DNA of 64,000 nucleotides, from assembly GCA_910585625.1 (NCBI GenBank), contig CAJUFQ010000006.1, positions 58,701 through 122,700 on the forward strand, read 5' to 3'. Source of the stretch: an uncultured Lachnospiraceae bacterium. GTDB taxonomy: Bacteria > Bacillota > Clostridia > Lachnospirales > Lachnospiraceae. Under the pieces are notes generated by a model, which was not told the DNA's origin, ran no database searches, and was given only the letters and a program-made list of their open reading frames with translations. Below, in pieces: positions 35,187 through 43,472 of this stretch (position 1 is its first letter; every line of letters begins with the position of its first letter). A program made the translations under genes and the position numbers.

Positions 35187-35218
35187 GACGTCAATCCGGG
35201 GAAATCAGGATTGGCGTC
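35187..35218 (+). promoter_or_regulatory. Hairpin in the arcC leader
   Basis: GACGTCAATCC pairs with GGATTGGCGTC (11 bp, one G-U) around a 10-nt loop, 9 nt upstream of the GGAGG SD. There is no T-run, so it is more likely an mRNA-stability or translation element than a terminator. Confidence 0.45.
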
Positions 35219-35242
35219 CTGCGTATTATGGAGGTATTTTTC

Positions 35243-36175
35243 ATGAGAAAGAAAAAAATCGTAATAGCGTTAGGACATGACGCGTTGGGGACGACGCTGC
35301 CTGAACAGAAGCTTGCCACGAAGAGGACGGCAAAGGCAGTGGTTGATTTCATCAAGGATGACTACCAGGTTGTGATTTCCCACAGCAATGGCCCGCAGGT
35401 GGGCATGATCCACACGGCCATGGCAGAATTTTGCCGGATTTACCCAGAGTACACGGCGACGCCCATGTCTGTCTGCTCGGCGATGAGCCAGGGGTATATC
35501 GGATATGACCTTCAGAATGCCATCCGCACGGAGCTTCTGAACCGGGGCATTTACAAGCCGGTATCCACAATCCTCACACAAGTGACCGTCGATCCCTATG
35601 ACGATGCGTTTTACCATCCGTCTAAGGTAATCGGGCGTGTGATGACAGAGGAGGAAGCAGAGTCAGAAGAGAAGAAGGGCAACCATGTGGTGAAGACTGC
35701 GGAAGGATACCGCAGGATTGTGGCGGCGCCCAGGCCGGTGGATGTGGTGGAGATTGACGCCATACGAGCGCTCCTAGATGCAGACCAGGTCGTAATTGCC
35801 TGTGGGGGAGGCGGCATCCCGGTACTGGCGCAGAACCATAAGCTCCAAGGAGCGAGCGCGGTGATTGAGAAAGATTCTGCTGCCGGAAAGCTGGCGGAGC
35901 TGATTGAGGCAGACCGTCTGGTCATCCTCACCAGCGTGGAAAAGGTATGTCTGCACTTCGGCACAAAGCAGGAGCAGCCGTTGGATGAACTGACGACGGA
36001 ACAGGCCAGGCAGTATATGGAGCAGGGGCAGTTTGGGGAGGGGACCATGCTTCCTAAGATTGAGGCTGCGCTTGCATTTATCGGCAATTCCGCTGTGCGC
36101 AGCGTGCTGATTACGAAGCTTAATAACTCGGAGGAGGATAGCGTGGGCTCAACGGGCACCGTCATCCGTAAATAA
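35243..36175 (+). CDS. arcC: Carbamate kinase
   Basis: 310 aa amino-acid-kinase fold; forms ATP from carbamoyl phosphate and ADP. Motifs: KIVIALGHDALG, VISHSNGPQVGMI, MSVCSAMSQGYIGYDLQNA, VIACGGGGIPVL, VIEKDSAAGKLAELI and EGTMLPKIEAA. The start is placed at ATG with SD GGAGG 8 nt upstream, 5 codons inside the longest frame. No arginine deiminase, ornithine carbamoyltransferase or other catabolic carbamoyltransferase gene lies nearby, so the source pathway (arginine, agmatine or purine/allantoin breakdown) is not shown. Confidence 0.96.
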   Translation: MRKKKIVIALGHDALGTTLPEQKLATKRTAKAVVDFIKDDYQVVISHSNGPQVGMIHTAMAEFCRIYPEYTATPMSVCSAMSQGYIGYDLQNAIRTELLNRGIYKPVSTILTQVTVDPYDDAFYHPSKVIGRVMTEEEAESEEKKGNHVVKTAEGYRRIVAAPRPVDVVEIDAIRALLDADQVVIACGGGGIPVLAQNHKLQGASAVIEKDSAAGKLAELIEADRLVILTSVEKVCLHFGTKQEQPLDELTTEQARQYMEQGQFGEGTMLPKIEAALAFIGNSAVRSVLITKLNNSEEDSVGSTGTVIRK

Positions 36176-36205
36176 AACGTACCAGACAGCGTATGGGATT
36201 TTTGC

Positions 36206-36227
36206 GGATGCCGAGCCCCCGGTATCC
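36206..36227 (+). other. Hairpin between arcC and pyk
   Basis: GGATGCCG/CGGTATCC (8 bp, one G-U) with a 6-nt loop and no T-run. Possibly a processing or leader element; weak evidence for anything more. Confidence 0.3.
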
Positions 36228-36280
36228 ACAAGTCCTTGCTGTATACATATGACGCATCGACAGAAAAAGGAGAAGAATCA

Positions 36281-37714
36281 ATGAAAAATTTCAGGAAGAC
36301 AAAAATTATCTGCACCCTAGGGCCGGCAACAGACAAAGGAGACGTATTAAAGCAGCTGATGCAGGAGGGGATGAACGTGGCCCGCTTTAACTTTTCCCAT
36401 GGAAGCCATGAGGAACAGGGCGAACGCCTGAAAAAAGTGCAGGAACTTAGGGAAGAGCTGAACCTGCCCGTTGCGACCCTTTTAGACACTAAAGGGCCGG
36501 AAATCCGCCTGCGTGAGCTTGAAGGGGGCAAAGCAGAGCTTGTGGCAGGGCAGAAATTCGTGCTGACGACAGAAGAAGTGACAGGCAATGCCGACAGGGT
36601 ATCCATCACATATAAGGATCTTGTGAAAGACGTGCAGCCAGGTTCCAGGATCCTGATTGACGATGGGCTGATTGCTCTTGACGTGGAAGAGGTGACAGAT
36701 ACTGAGATTTCCTGCCGCGTTGTGAATGGCGGCATGATTTCCAACAAAAAAGGCGTCAATGTGCCGGATGTGGAGCTTTCCATGCCTTATATCAGTGAGA
36801 AGGATTACGAAGATATCGTATTCGGGATTGAAAACGATTTTGACTTTATTGCGGCTTCGTTTGTGCGCACAGCCGATGATGTGATGCAGATCCGCAAGAT
36901 TTTTGCGGAAAAGAACTGCCGCAACGTCAATATCATCTCTAAAATTGAGAATATGCAGGGCGTGCAGAATATTGATGAAATCATCCAAGTGTCCGACGGC
37001 ATCATGGTGGCAAGAGGGGATATGGGTGTGGAGATTCCCTTAGAAGACGTGCCGGCTATCCAGAAAATGATTATTAAGAAAGTAGTCAATGCCGGAAAAC
37101 AGGTAATCACTGCCACGCAGATGCTGGATTCCATGATGAAGAACCCCAGGCCTACCCGTGCAGAGGCGACAGATGTGGCGAATGCCATTTATGATGGTAC
37201 CAGCGCCATCATGCTTTCCGGGGAGACGGCTGCGGGCATGTACCCGGTGGAATCTGTGAAGACGATGGTGAAGATTGCCGTGCGCACGGAGCAGGACATA
37301 AACTATTCGGCGCGGTTTAAGCAGCGGGAGTCCGAGAACCCGGATATTACAAACGCTATTTCCCATGCCACCTGCACGACGGCAATGGATTTGGATGCGG
37401 CGGCAATCATTACGGTCACATGGTCTGGGGAGACGGCGCGCATGATTTCCAAATACCGTCCTAACTGCGCCATTATCGGCGGCAGCATTAACCGTAAAGT
37501 CTGCCGTCAGCTGAATCTTTCCTGGGGCGTGACGCCGTTAGCAATCAAGCAAAAGGAAGACACGGATGAGCTGTTCGCACATGCGGTGGATATGGCGGAA
37601 CAGGCAGGGCTGGTATCTGTCGGAGATATTACGGTAATTACGGCAGGGGTTCCCTTGAGTGTCCCGGGTAACACGAACCTCCTGAAAGTCCATGTGGTGA
37701 CCGGGAACGAGTAG
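36281..37714 (+). CDS. pyk: Pyruvate kinase
   Basis: 477 aa, the short form without the extra C-terminal PEP-utiliser domain found in bacilli. Converts PEP + ADP to pyruvate + ATP. Signatures: KIICTLGPATD, NVARFNFSHGSHE, LDTKGPEIR, ISKIENMQGV, MVARGDMGVEIP (PK active-site region), TRAEATDVANAIYDGTSAIMLSGETA. SD AAAGGAG before the ATG that opens the conserved domain. The lipoprotein amidase gene follows 19 bp downstream. Confidence 0.98.
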   Translation: MKNFRKTKIICTLGPATDKGDVLKQLMQEGMNVARFNFSHGSHEEQGERLKKVQELREELNLPVATLLDTKGPEIRLRELEGGKAELVAGQKFVLTTEEVTGNADRVSITYKDLVKDVQPGSRILIDDGLIALDVEEVTDTEISCRVVNGGMISNKKGVNVPDVELSMPYISEKDYEDIVFGIENDFDFIAASFVRTADDVMQIRKIFAEKNCRNVNIISKIENMQGVQNIDEIIQVSDGIMVARGDMGVEIPLEDVPAIQKMIIKKVVNAGKQVITATQMLDSMMKNPRPTRAEATDVANAIYDGTSAIMLSGETAAGMYPVESVKTMVKIAVRTEQDINYSARFKQRESENPDITNAISHATCTTAMDLDAAAIITVTWSGETARMISKYRPNCAIIGGSINRKVCRQLNLSWGVTPLAIKQKEDTDELFAHAVDMAEQAGLVSVGDITVITAGVPLSVPGNTNLLKVHVVTGNE

Positions 37715-37733
37715 AGAGGAAGAGAGGAAACGG

Positions 37734-38888
37734 ATGAAGCGTTATAAGTTTGTTATCCTAGGCCTGCTTCTTATGTCCCTTTTGCTTGGCGGGTGTGCCG
37801 GCAAGGCGGATGGCGGAGGACAGGAAGAGAACAGCCGGATTACGGCCGGAGAAAACGAGAATCAGAAGGAAACGCCTGAGGAGAGTCAGGAAGATAAGGA
37901 TCAGAAGGAACATGTAAAAGACACGGATGCAGGAAATGCAGACGAAGAGAATGCAGATACAGAAAATGGGAATAATCAGTCTGAGGATGGGCAGCAGGAC
38001 GCGTCGGCGGACAAGGAACCTGACGTCCCTACGCTGAATCCGGAGACGGTCGCTTATGCGCAGGAGGAGGTTGTGACGACGTCTTCTGTCAATGTCAGGA
38101 AAGCACCCTCCACGGACAGTGAGGTCTACAAGACGGTATCGCGCAGGAGCAGCTTTACCAGGACGGCGGACGATGGGACATGGAGCGCCGTCCTGGTGGA
38201 CGGCGAGGAATATTACATTGCCTCCGAATATCTCATGCTGGCGTCGGAGGTGACGGACAATGGCTTCTTGGTGGTGATTGACGCCGGACATCAGGCGCAG
38301 GGTAACAGCGAACAGGAGCCGATTGGCCCGGGAGCTTCCGAGACGAAGCCCAAGGTTGCCAGTGGTACGACCGGCTGTGCCACTGGTCTTAAGGAATATG
38401 AGCTGACGTTGCAAGTATCCCTGAAACTGCAGGAAGAGCTGGAAGCAAGGGGCTATCAGGTGATGATGGTTCGTACCAGCCATGACGTGAATATCAGCAA
38501 CAGCGAGCGGGCGGCGGTCGCTAACAATGCAGGGGCAGACGCTTTTATCCGTGTCCACGCCAACGGCTCGGACGACAGCGGGCAGAATGGCGCGCTGACG
38601 ATCTGCCCGACTTCTGCCAATCCTTATATGGGGAATCTCTACGGCCAATGCCGTAAGCTGTCGGAATGCGTGCTGGATGGGGTAGTGAACGCCACCGGGG
38701 CCAATAAGCAGAGCATCTGGGAGACGGACAGCATGAGCGGCATCAACTGGTGTACAGTGCCGGTGACGATTATTGAGATGGGATTTATGACAAATCCCAC
38801 CGAAGACGCCAACATGGCAGACGCGGGATACCAGCAGAAAATTGCCGTCGGCATCGCCGATGGCCTGGACGCATATTTTGCGGATTAG
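37734..38888 (+). CDS. Lipoprotein N-acetylmuramoyl-L-alanine amidase with SH3 domain
   Basis: 384 aa. Lipobox LLGGC (Cys about 21), a long acidic Glu/Asp/Asn linker, SH3b-like domain (VVTTSSVNVRKAPSTDS..., about 110-165), then Amidase_3: zinc His in VIDAGHQ, Glu in LKEYEL, His in RVHANGS, catalytic Glu in IEMGFMTN. Family members cut stem peptides off MurNAc; CwlD-type relatives act in spore cortex maturation, others in daughter-cell separation. The long acidic tether probably spans the inner wall zone. SD AGAGGA upstream. Confidence 0.93.
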   Translation: MKRYKFVILGLLLMSLLLGGCAGKADGGGQEENSRITAGENENQKETPEESQEDKDQKEHVKDTDAGNADEENADTENGNNQSEDGQQDASADKEPDVPTLNPETVAYAQEEVVTTSSVNVRKAPSTDSEVYKTVSRRSSFTRTADDGTWSAVLVDGEEYYIASEYLMLASEVTDNGFLVVIDAGHQAQGNSEQEPIGPGASETKPKVASGTTGCATGLKEYELTLQVSLKLQEELEARGYQVMMVRTSHDVNISNSERAAVANNAGADAFIRVHANGSDDSGQNGALTICPTSANPYMGNLYGQCRKLSECVLDGVVNATGANKQSIWETDSMSGINWCTVPVTIIEMGFMTNPTEDANMADAGYQQKIAVGIADGLDAYFAD

Positions 38889-38896
38889 GAGAAATC

Positions 38897-40237
38897 ATGA
38901 AACGAAGTTTGGTTATTGAAGATTTTGGGAAAATCAGGAAAACCGAGATAGACATTTCCCCCCTGACGTTGTTTGTCGGGGATAACAACAGCGGCAAGAG
39001 CTACCTCTTGTCGCTGGTTTGGGGAGTCTATGCCGCGGAAACAGAGTCAGCTGTCTTCCAGGGCTTAGAGGAATTGCTGGAAGAGGACTATGCACAAGCG
39101 TATGAAAATATGCGTGAGTTCGTCCGGAAGTCAGGCGAAGGTTTAAAACAGGAAATAAAAATAAGTTCCCAAGTATTGGTTGAGATGCTGAATAAGCTGC
39201 TTGCGCAAAATAAGGATAAGTTTGTGGCGGGACTCTTCAACTCGGAACAAGTAACAATCGGAACATTTGCCGTAAACGTGGAACCGGAATTTGAGGTGAC
39301 AATAGAAGGGCAGAAAGAAGAGAGTGGAGTATTGTTTTACTGTAGGGAGGGTTCTTTTGGAATGCGTTTCCATGGCAGGAGAATGGAGGAGAATGCGGGA
39401 TTTATAGCAAGGATAGTTTTTACGGATATACTGCAGTGGCTTTTTAAGGGGGATGCTGCCTATCATAGTTTCAATACCGTTTATCTCCCAGCTGCCAGGA
39501 CTGGATTCATGCTGGCAAAGAACGTCATAAACAAGGTCGGCAGGCAGGTTGCGTATGATGTGTCTGAATCCCGGGACAAGGAGGAAATCCAGCCCTTTAC
39601 AAAGCCAATCATCCATTTCTTAGACATGATGGAAAGCTTATCGTTGGAGCATGAGACGGAGTATGGCGACATTGTCGCATGGATGGAAGCATCCATGGCG
39701 CATGGAAGGGTTCAGTATGGCAGCGATCTGAATGGGCGGGAAATCCGTTATCTGCCCGACGGCAGTGAACAAAGCCTGCCGTTGCGTACGACTTCTGCTG
39801 TGGTGACGGAGCTGACGCCGCTGCTGCTGTTAAAATACCGGCGCAGCCTGGAGGCAATCTGTTATGAGGAGCCGGAAATGTGTTTGCATCCCAGGCTCCA
39901 GCAGGAGATGGGAAAGCTCCTGGCGCGTCTTGTGAACCATGGGCTTTGCATGGTAGCGACTACCCACAGCGATATCATTGTCCAGCATATCAATAATATG
40001 TGCCGCTTAAAGGAAATGGCAGCCCCTGGGGAACTGTTGGAAAGGCTGGGGCTGACTGAGGATGACATGATACGCCTGCAGGACGTATCGATTTATCAGT
40101 TTACAGATATGGGGGAATATTCTGAGGTGGAGAAGCTGGTTCCCGAAGATGGGGAATTCAAGGTAAAGACGTTTACCGACGCGCTGATGGAGATTTTGGA
40201 GCGTACTGCCGAAGTTCAGGATTTTGAGGGGGAGTAA
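38897..40237 (+). CDS. AAA/ABC-type ATPase, OLD-like, possible defence component
   Basis: 446 aa. Walker A FVGDNNSGKSYLL (about 27-38), Walker B ICYEEPEMCLHP (about 321-332), and the switch TTHSDIIVQHINNM, the layout of AAA_15/AAA_21 SMC-like ATPases seen in OLD, Gabija- and PARIS-type proteins. No TOPRIM domain follows; the C-terminus ends shortly after the ATPase core. SD TAGGAG, 9 bp after the amidase stop, and only 1 bp before the partner ATG, so the two form a pair. A DNA- or phage-sensing ATPase is inferred from the family and context. Confidence 0.85.
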   Translation: MKRSLVIEDFGKIRKTEIDISPLTLFVGDNNSGKSYLLSLVWGVYAAETESAVFQGLEELLEEDYAQAYENMREFVRKSGEGLKQEIKISSQVLVEMLNKLLAQNKDKFVAGLFNSEQVTIGTFAVNVEPEFEVTIEGQKEESGVLFYCREGSFGMRFHGRRMEENAGFIARIVFTDILQWLFKGDAAYHSFNTVYLPAARTGFMLAKNVINKVGRQVAYDVSESRDKEEIQPFTKPIIHFLDMMESLSLEHETEYGDIVAWMEASMAHGRVQYGSDLNGREIRYLPDGSEQSLPLRTTSAVVTELTPLLLLKYRRSLEAICYEEPEMCLHPRLQQEMGKLLARLVNHGLCMVATTHSDIIVQHINNMCRLKEMAAPGELLERLGLTEDDMIRLQDVSIYQFTDMGEYSEVEKLVPEDGEFKVKTFTDALMEILERTAEVQDFEGE

Positions 40238-40238
40238 G

Positions 40239-40769
40239 ATGATTCCGGCACACATAGAGGAAAAACTGCGTATGTTCCGCGAGGAAACGTATGAGGTTTT
40301 GATGGATAAGCAGCAGACGAAGCTGAAAGAAAAAAGCGAGGCCGGGAAGGTCAGCCTTACTTGTATGGCACAGGGGGAACTTTTGATTTTTCCCTCCCCG
40401 GAAAATCATGTGCTGCCTTATTTGGAGGGGCAGACGAAGGGAGCTACGGCCTGTGCAGATAAGTTTCTGTTTAAGTTTGAGCAGGAAAGCGGAATCTGGG
40501 ACTTGCATATCATGGAATTTAAGAAGACGATAGACATATCTTCTGCCAGAAAATCCCAGTGGCAGTTTACGATGGGCATTTACAATGCGCGTGCGATTGC
40601 GGGATTTCTGGGAATGCAGATTAGAAACATTTATCTTTATTCGGGATTTCGTAATAATAAGCTTGCAGGAGAGCAGTCAATGATTGCCCTCAGGGCGGGC
40701 AATAGCCGCGAATCGCAAAAGATGATCCGGCAGTATTTTGATTTGACAGCGGCTGTAATGTTTGGATAA
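40239..40769 (+). CDS. Small PD-(D/E)xK-like protein paired with the ATPase
   Basis: 176 aa, no signal or TM. A possible nuclease core: Asp74 in ACADKFLF, then Glu93-x-Lys95 in HIMEFKKTI, followed by Gln107/Gln109 (SQWQF) and an alpha-helix GIYNARAIAGFLG. That spacing fits the PD-(D/E)xK fold, but this is motif reading without a profile search. The SD (GGGGGAG) lies inside the ATPase gene end. If the motif is real, the pair is an ATPase-nuclease module; if not, it is a DUF conserved with the ATPase. Confidence 0.7.
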   Translation: MIPAHIEEKLRMFREETYEVLMDKQQTKLKEKSEAGKVSLTCMAQGELLIFPSPENHVLPYLEGQTKGATACADKFLFKFEQESGIWDLHIMEFKKTIDISSARKSQWQFTMGIYNARAIAGFLGMQIRNIYLYSGFRNNKLAGEQSMIALRAGNSRESQKMIRQYFDLTAAVMFG

Positions 40770-40773
40770 GCAG

Positions 40774-40985
40774 CTAGTGTTTTGTATCATTAATGATTAG
40801 TCAAACTCACTTGCCTATTCGCGCATCTGCTTCGTTGAATTTTCTAGCCGTACATCATAAGGTATCCTCCCGCAAGCGGGTCCCTCCGTGTGATAACCGC
40901 CACCGCTACGCCGTCGAAAATTCGCCTTGTAAATGAACGAATATCCTGCGTGATTTTATCAAATATCAACAATACAAGACACTAG
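40774..40985. mobile_element. MITE-like element, 212 bp, imperfect 14-bp terminal inverted repeats
   Basis: The ends CTAGTGTTTTGTAT and ATACAAGACACTAG match as inverted repeats at 13 of 14 positions. The interior is GC-richer and non-coding, with a CCCGC-AA-GCGGG hairpin and a GAATTTTC/GAAAATTC pair. It starts 5 bp after the stop of the PD-(D/E)xK-like gene. No clear target duplication was seen. A non-autonomous transposable element or a REP-like repeat are both possible. Confidence 0.55.
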
Positions 40986-41465
40986 TTTTTTAGTTTATGC
41001 AGTACGCTTGACTTTTTCTGTCCTTTTCTGCTATGCTTACAATCGGACAAATAAATATCAGAATCAGAGGCGTTCAAAAGTTACCCCTGTGGTACAGTTT
41101 TAGGCTGTATGGTAGCTTTTTGGATGCTTTTTGGTCTTATTTTGAGAAAGGCACAAAAAGAGGACAGTGATGAAATGAAAGTCCAAATTCGAGATAAATC
41201 GATGAAAATGGACTTATATTTCAATGGTCATTGCCGCGGGTGTTTTTTCCTTATATCAGAGATATGCAGGGGTATCCAATAATGGATTTAACAGCTACAG
41301 TATGCATTTCAGTAGCTGTCGGAAATTTTTACAGATATGTGAAAGGAAAGGAAAAACCAACGTTAAATCATTGCGCTTGACAAAAAGTTTGAAAATTTAT
41401 TTTACTTTGACTAAGCGAAAAAGTGCCGGCAACCCCCTATTATAAAGTGCGCAAGGCTGTGCCTG
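40986..41465. other. Non-coding stretch between the MITE and alkD
   Basis: About 480 bp, AT-rich. A TTGACT-N18-TATGCT pair (41007-41036) and an isolated TTGACA (41379-41384) look promoter-like, but no frame downstream has an SD, start and domain; a 73-codon frame at 41224 has no protein-like features. Probably degraded former coding DNA. Confidence 0.4.
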
Positions 41466-42155
41466 TTAATCTGGCCGTCGTTTCAACGTGCGGATAAGCG
41501 CTTTCTGTTCTTTCGGTACTTTCAAGGATTCTGTAATTTTCTGCAGGGCCTTATTGTGGGTGAAGCTATCCAGATGGTTTTCTTTTAGAAACGGAAGCGT
41601 CCTGTCAGGGAACTCCCGGTAGCAGATGGAAACAGCCCATGCTTGAGCCATTTGCACATAATACAATTTTAAGTCCACGCCGTCAATCGCTTCCAGCACC
41701 TGGGAGAGATAATCCTCATTTACATAATAACTGAGCATCTGCACCAATGCGAACCGCACTTCGTATTCCTTAGGGCTGTGCAGATATTCTGACAAGAAAT
41801 CCCAAAACGCTTCTGGTTGTGATTTTGCAAGTTTAAGGGTGGAACAGGTGCTGTCGCAGACAGACCAGTTGTCAATTTTTGGCAGGAATGACCGCAGGAA
41901 AAGTTCTTTCTGTTGTAAATCTCCTTTGGCATAGCCAAGAACCATGCCCTGGAGCATGAGTTCCTCATAACTGTCGTTACAGGCTGTCTGTAAGTACGCT
42001 TGCCAGTCTCCTTTGGCAAGCTGTTTTGCTATTTTCCGCAAAGCAGGCAGGCGTACCCCCAGGATATGCTCCGTGCCGGGGAGCAGACGGGCGGTAAATT
42101 TCTGGAAATCTGGTTCTCGCAGCATTTCAAGTTGTTCTTTAATCCATGTATTCAT
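41466..42155 (-). CDS. DNA alkylation repair protein (AlkD-like HEAT-repeat glycosylase)
   Basis: 229 aa, all-alpha HEAT-like repeats. Conserved AlkD features: PALRKIAK, NWSVCDSTCST (Asp and Trp lining the lesion pocket), YEVRFALVQM, and YYVQMAQAWAVSICY. AlkD excises positively charged alkyl bases such as 7- or 3-methylpurines without base flipping. The -10 box ends 6 bp before the ATG and no SD is present, so the mRNA appears leaderless. Divergent from prfB. Confidence 0.92.
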   Translation of the reverse strand: MNTWIKEQLEMLREPDFQKFTARLLPGTEHILGVRLPALRKIAKQLAKGDWQAYLQTACNDSYEELMLQGMVLGYAKGDLQQKELFLRSFLPKIDNWSVCDSTCSTLKLAKSQPEAFWDFLSEYLHSPKEYEVRFALVQMLSYYVNEDYLSQVLEAIDGVDLKLYYVQMAQAWAVSICYREFPDRTLPFLKENHLDSFTHNKALQKITESLKVPKEQKALIRTLKRRPD

Positions 42156-42161
42156 AAATGT

Positions 42162-42190
42162 ATTATATGTAACAGGCTTCCGGCTGTCAA
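42162..42190 (-). promoter_or_regulatory. Consensus promoter of alkD giving a leaderless mRNA
   Basis: Minus strand TTGACA, exactly 17 nt, TATAAT: a perfect sigma-A promoter. The -10 ends at 42162 and the ATG begins at 42155, so the expected transcript start (about 7 nt downstream) is the A of the ATG. Confidence 0.85.
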
Positions 42191-42226
42191 TGGTGCATTC
42201 CGTTTTAGCGCTGTCCCCGCGGAAAC

Positions 42227-42255
42227 TTGTTTTCTTTCACCAGATGTGGTAGAAT
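42227..42255 (+). promoter_or_regulatory. prfB promoter
   Basis: TTGTTT, 17-nt spacer, TAGAAT, leaving a leader of about 77 nt. A second TATAAT at 42316-42321 has no good -35. Confidence 0.55.
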
Positions 42256-42338
42256 GTCCGTAATCAATGTAGGTTATCCGCTTTGATATTTCAGGGGATA
42301 GCATCATTTTGAAAATATAATCAGAAAGAGGTGACACG

Positions 42339-43455
42339 ATGGTTGAGTTAGACCAGTTCAAGACGACCTTGAACACTTATAAAGGACCGTTAGTGGAAGT
42401 GAGGGATTCACTTTAACTTAGCAAATAAAGAGCAGCGTGTCCAGGAACTGGAGAGGGAAATGGAAGCCCCGGATTTCTGGGACGATACCGAAGTATCCCA
42501 GGAGAAGATGAAAGAACTCAAAAGCTTAAAGGATGATATCGAAACGTATGCGCATCTGGAAGGGCAGTACGACGATATTGAGACGTTGCTGGAGATGGGA
42601 TATGAGGAAAACGATGCTTCGCTGATTCCTGAGATTCAGGAGGCATTGTCAGAATTTGAGCAGACATTTGACAATATCCGTATAAAGACCCTATTGTCTG
42701 GAGAGTATGATGGGGAAAATGCCATACTCTCCCTCCATGCAGGGGCGGGAGGTACGGAGTCCTGCGACTGGAACAGCATGCTGTACCGCATGTACAAACG
42801 CTGGGCAGAAGACAAGGGATTTACGGTGGAGGTGCTGGATTCGCTTGATGGTGACGAAGCAGGCATTAAGTCAATTACTTTTGAAGTGCGTGGGGAGAAT
42901 GCCTACGGTTATCTCAAATCAGAGAAAGGCGTACACCGCCTGGTGCGGATTTCCCCCTTCAACGCAGCGGGCAAACGCCAGACTTCTTTCGCTTCTTGCG
43001 ACGTCATGCCGGATATTGAAAAAGACCTTGACATTGAGGTCAAGGATGACGAACTCCGCATTGACACTTACCGCTCGAGCGGCGCCGGAGGCCAGCATAT
43101 CAATAAGACCTCCTCAGCCATCCGTATCACGCACCTCCCCACAGGGATTGTGGTACAATGCCAGAATGAGCGTTCCCAGCATATGAATAAAGATAAGGCG
43201 ATGCAGATGTTAAAGGCAAAGCTGTATCTCTTAAAGCAGGAGGAAAATGAGAAAAAAGCGGCGGACATCCGTGGCGAAGTCACGGAAATCGGCTGGGGCA
43301 ACCAGATCCGGTCTTATGTCATGCAGCCTTATACCATGGTGAAGGATCACCGCACCAATGCGGAGACCGGCAACGTGGACAGCGTGATGGACGGAAACCT
43401 GGATTTGTTTATCAATGCGTATCTGAAATGGAAAAGCCTCTCAGGGGCACAATGA
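42339..43455 (+). CDS. prfB: Peptide chain release factor 2, programmed +1 frameshift
   Basis: 371 aa after frameshifting. Zero frame: 25 codons from ATG 42339 (SD AGAGGTG) to CTT, then an in-frame TAA at 42414. Slipping one base at CTT-T enters the long frame (NLANKEQRVQELEREMEAPD), which carries the GGQ peptidyl-hydrolysis motif (SGAGGQHINKTSSA) and the SPF stop-codon tripeptide (RISPFNAAG) that defines RF2. RF2 ends translation at UGA and UAA, and low RF2 favours slippage, a known autoregulatory loop. Most prfB shift sites use UGA; this one uses UAA, which RF1 also reads. Confidence 0.93.
42402..42417 (+). promoter_or_regulatory. prfB +1 recoding site
   Basis: AGGGA internal SD-like element, 4 nt, then CTT-TAA-C. 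It has the same geometry as the classical AGGGGG-TAT-CTT-TGA-C site but with a weaker SD and a UAA stop. Confidence 0.9.
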
Positions 43456-43472
43456 ATTGTTAGGAGAGAAAT

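Noticed and set aside
35611..36783. 390-codon minus-strand frame
   Set aside because: Antisense across arcC and pyk, Ser-rich artefact.
41224..41445. 73-codon frame in the non-coding stretch before alkD
   Set aside because: No SD, no motif, composition like random AT-rich DNA.
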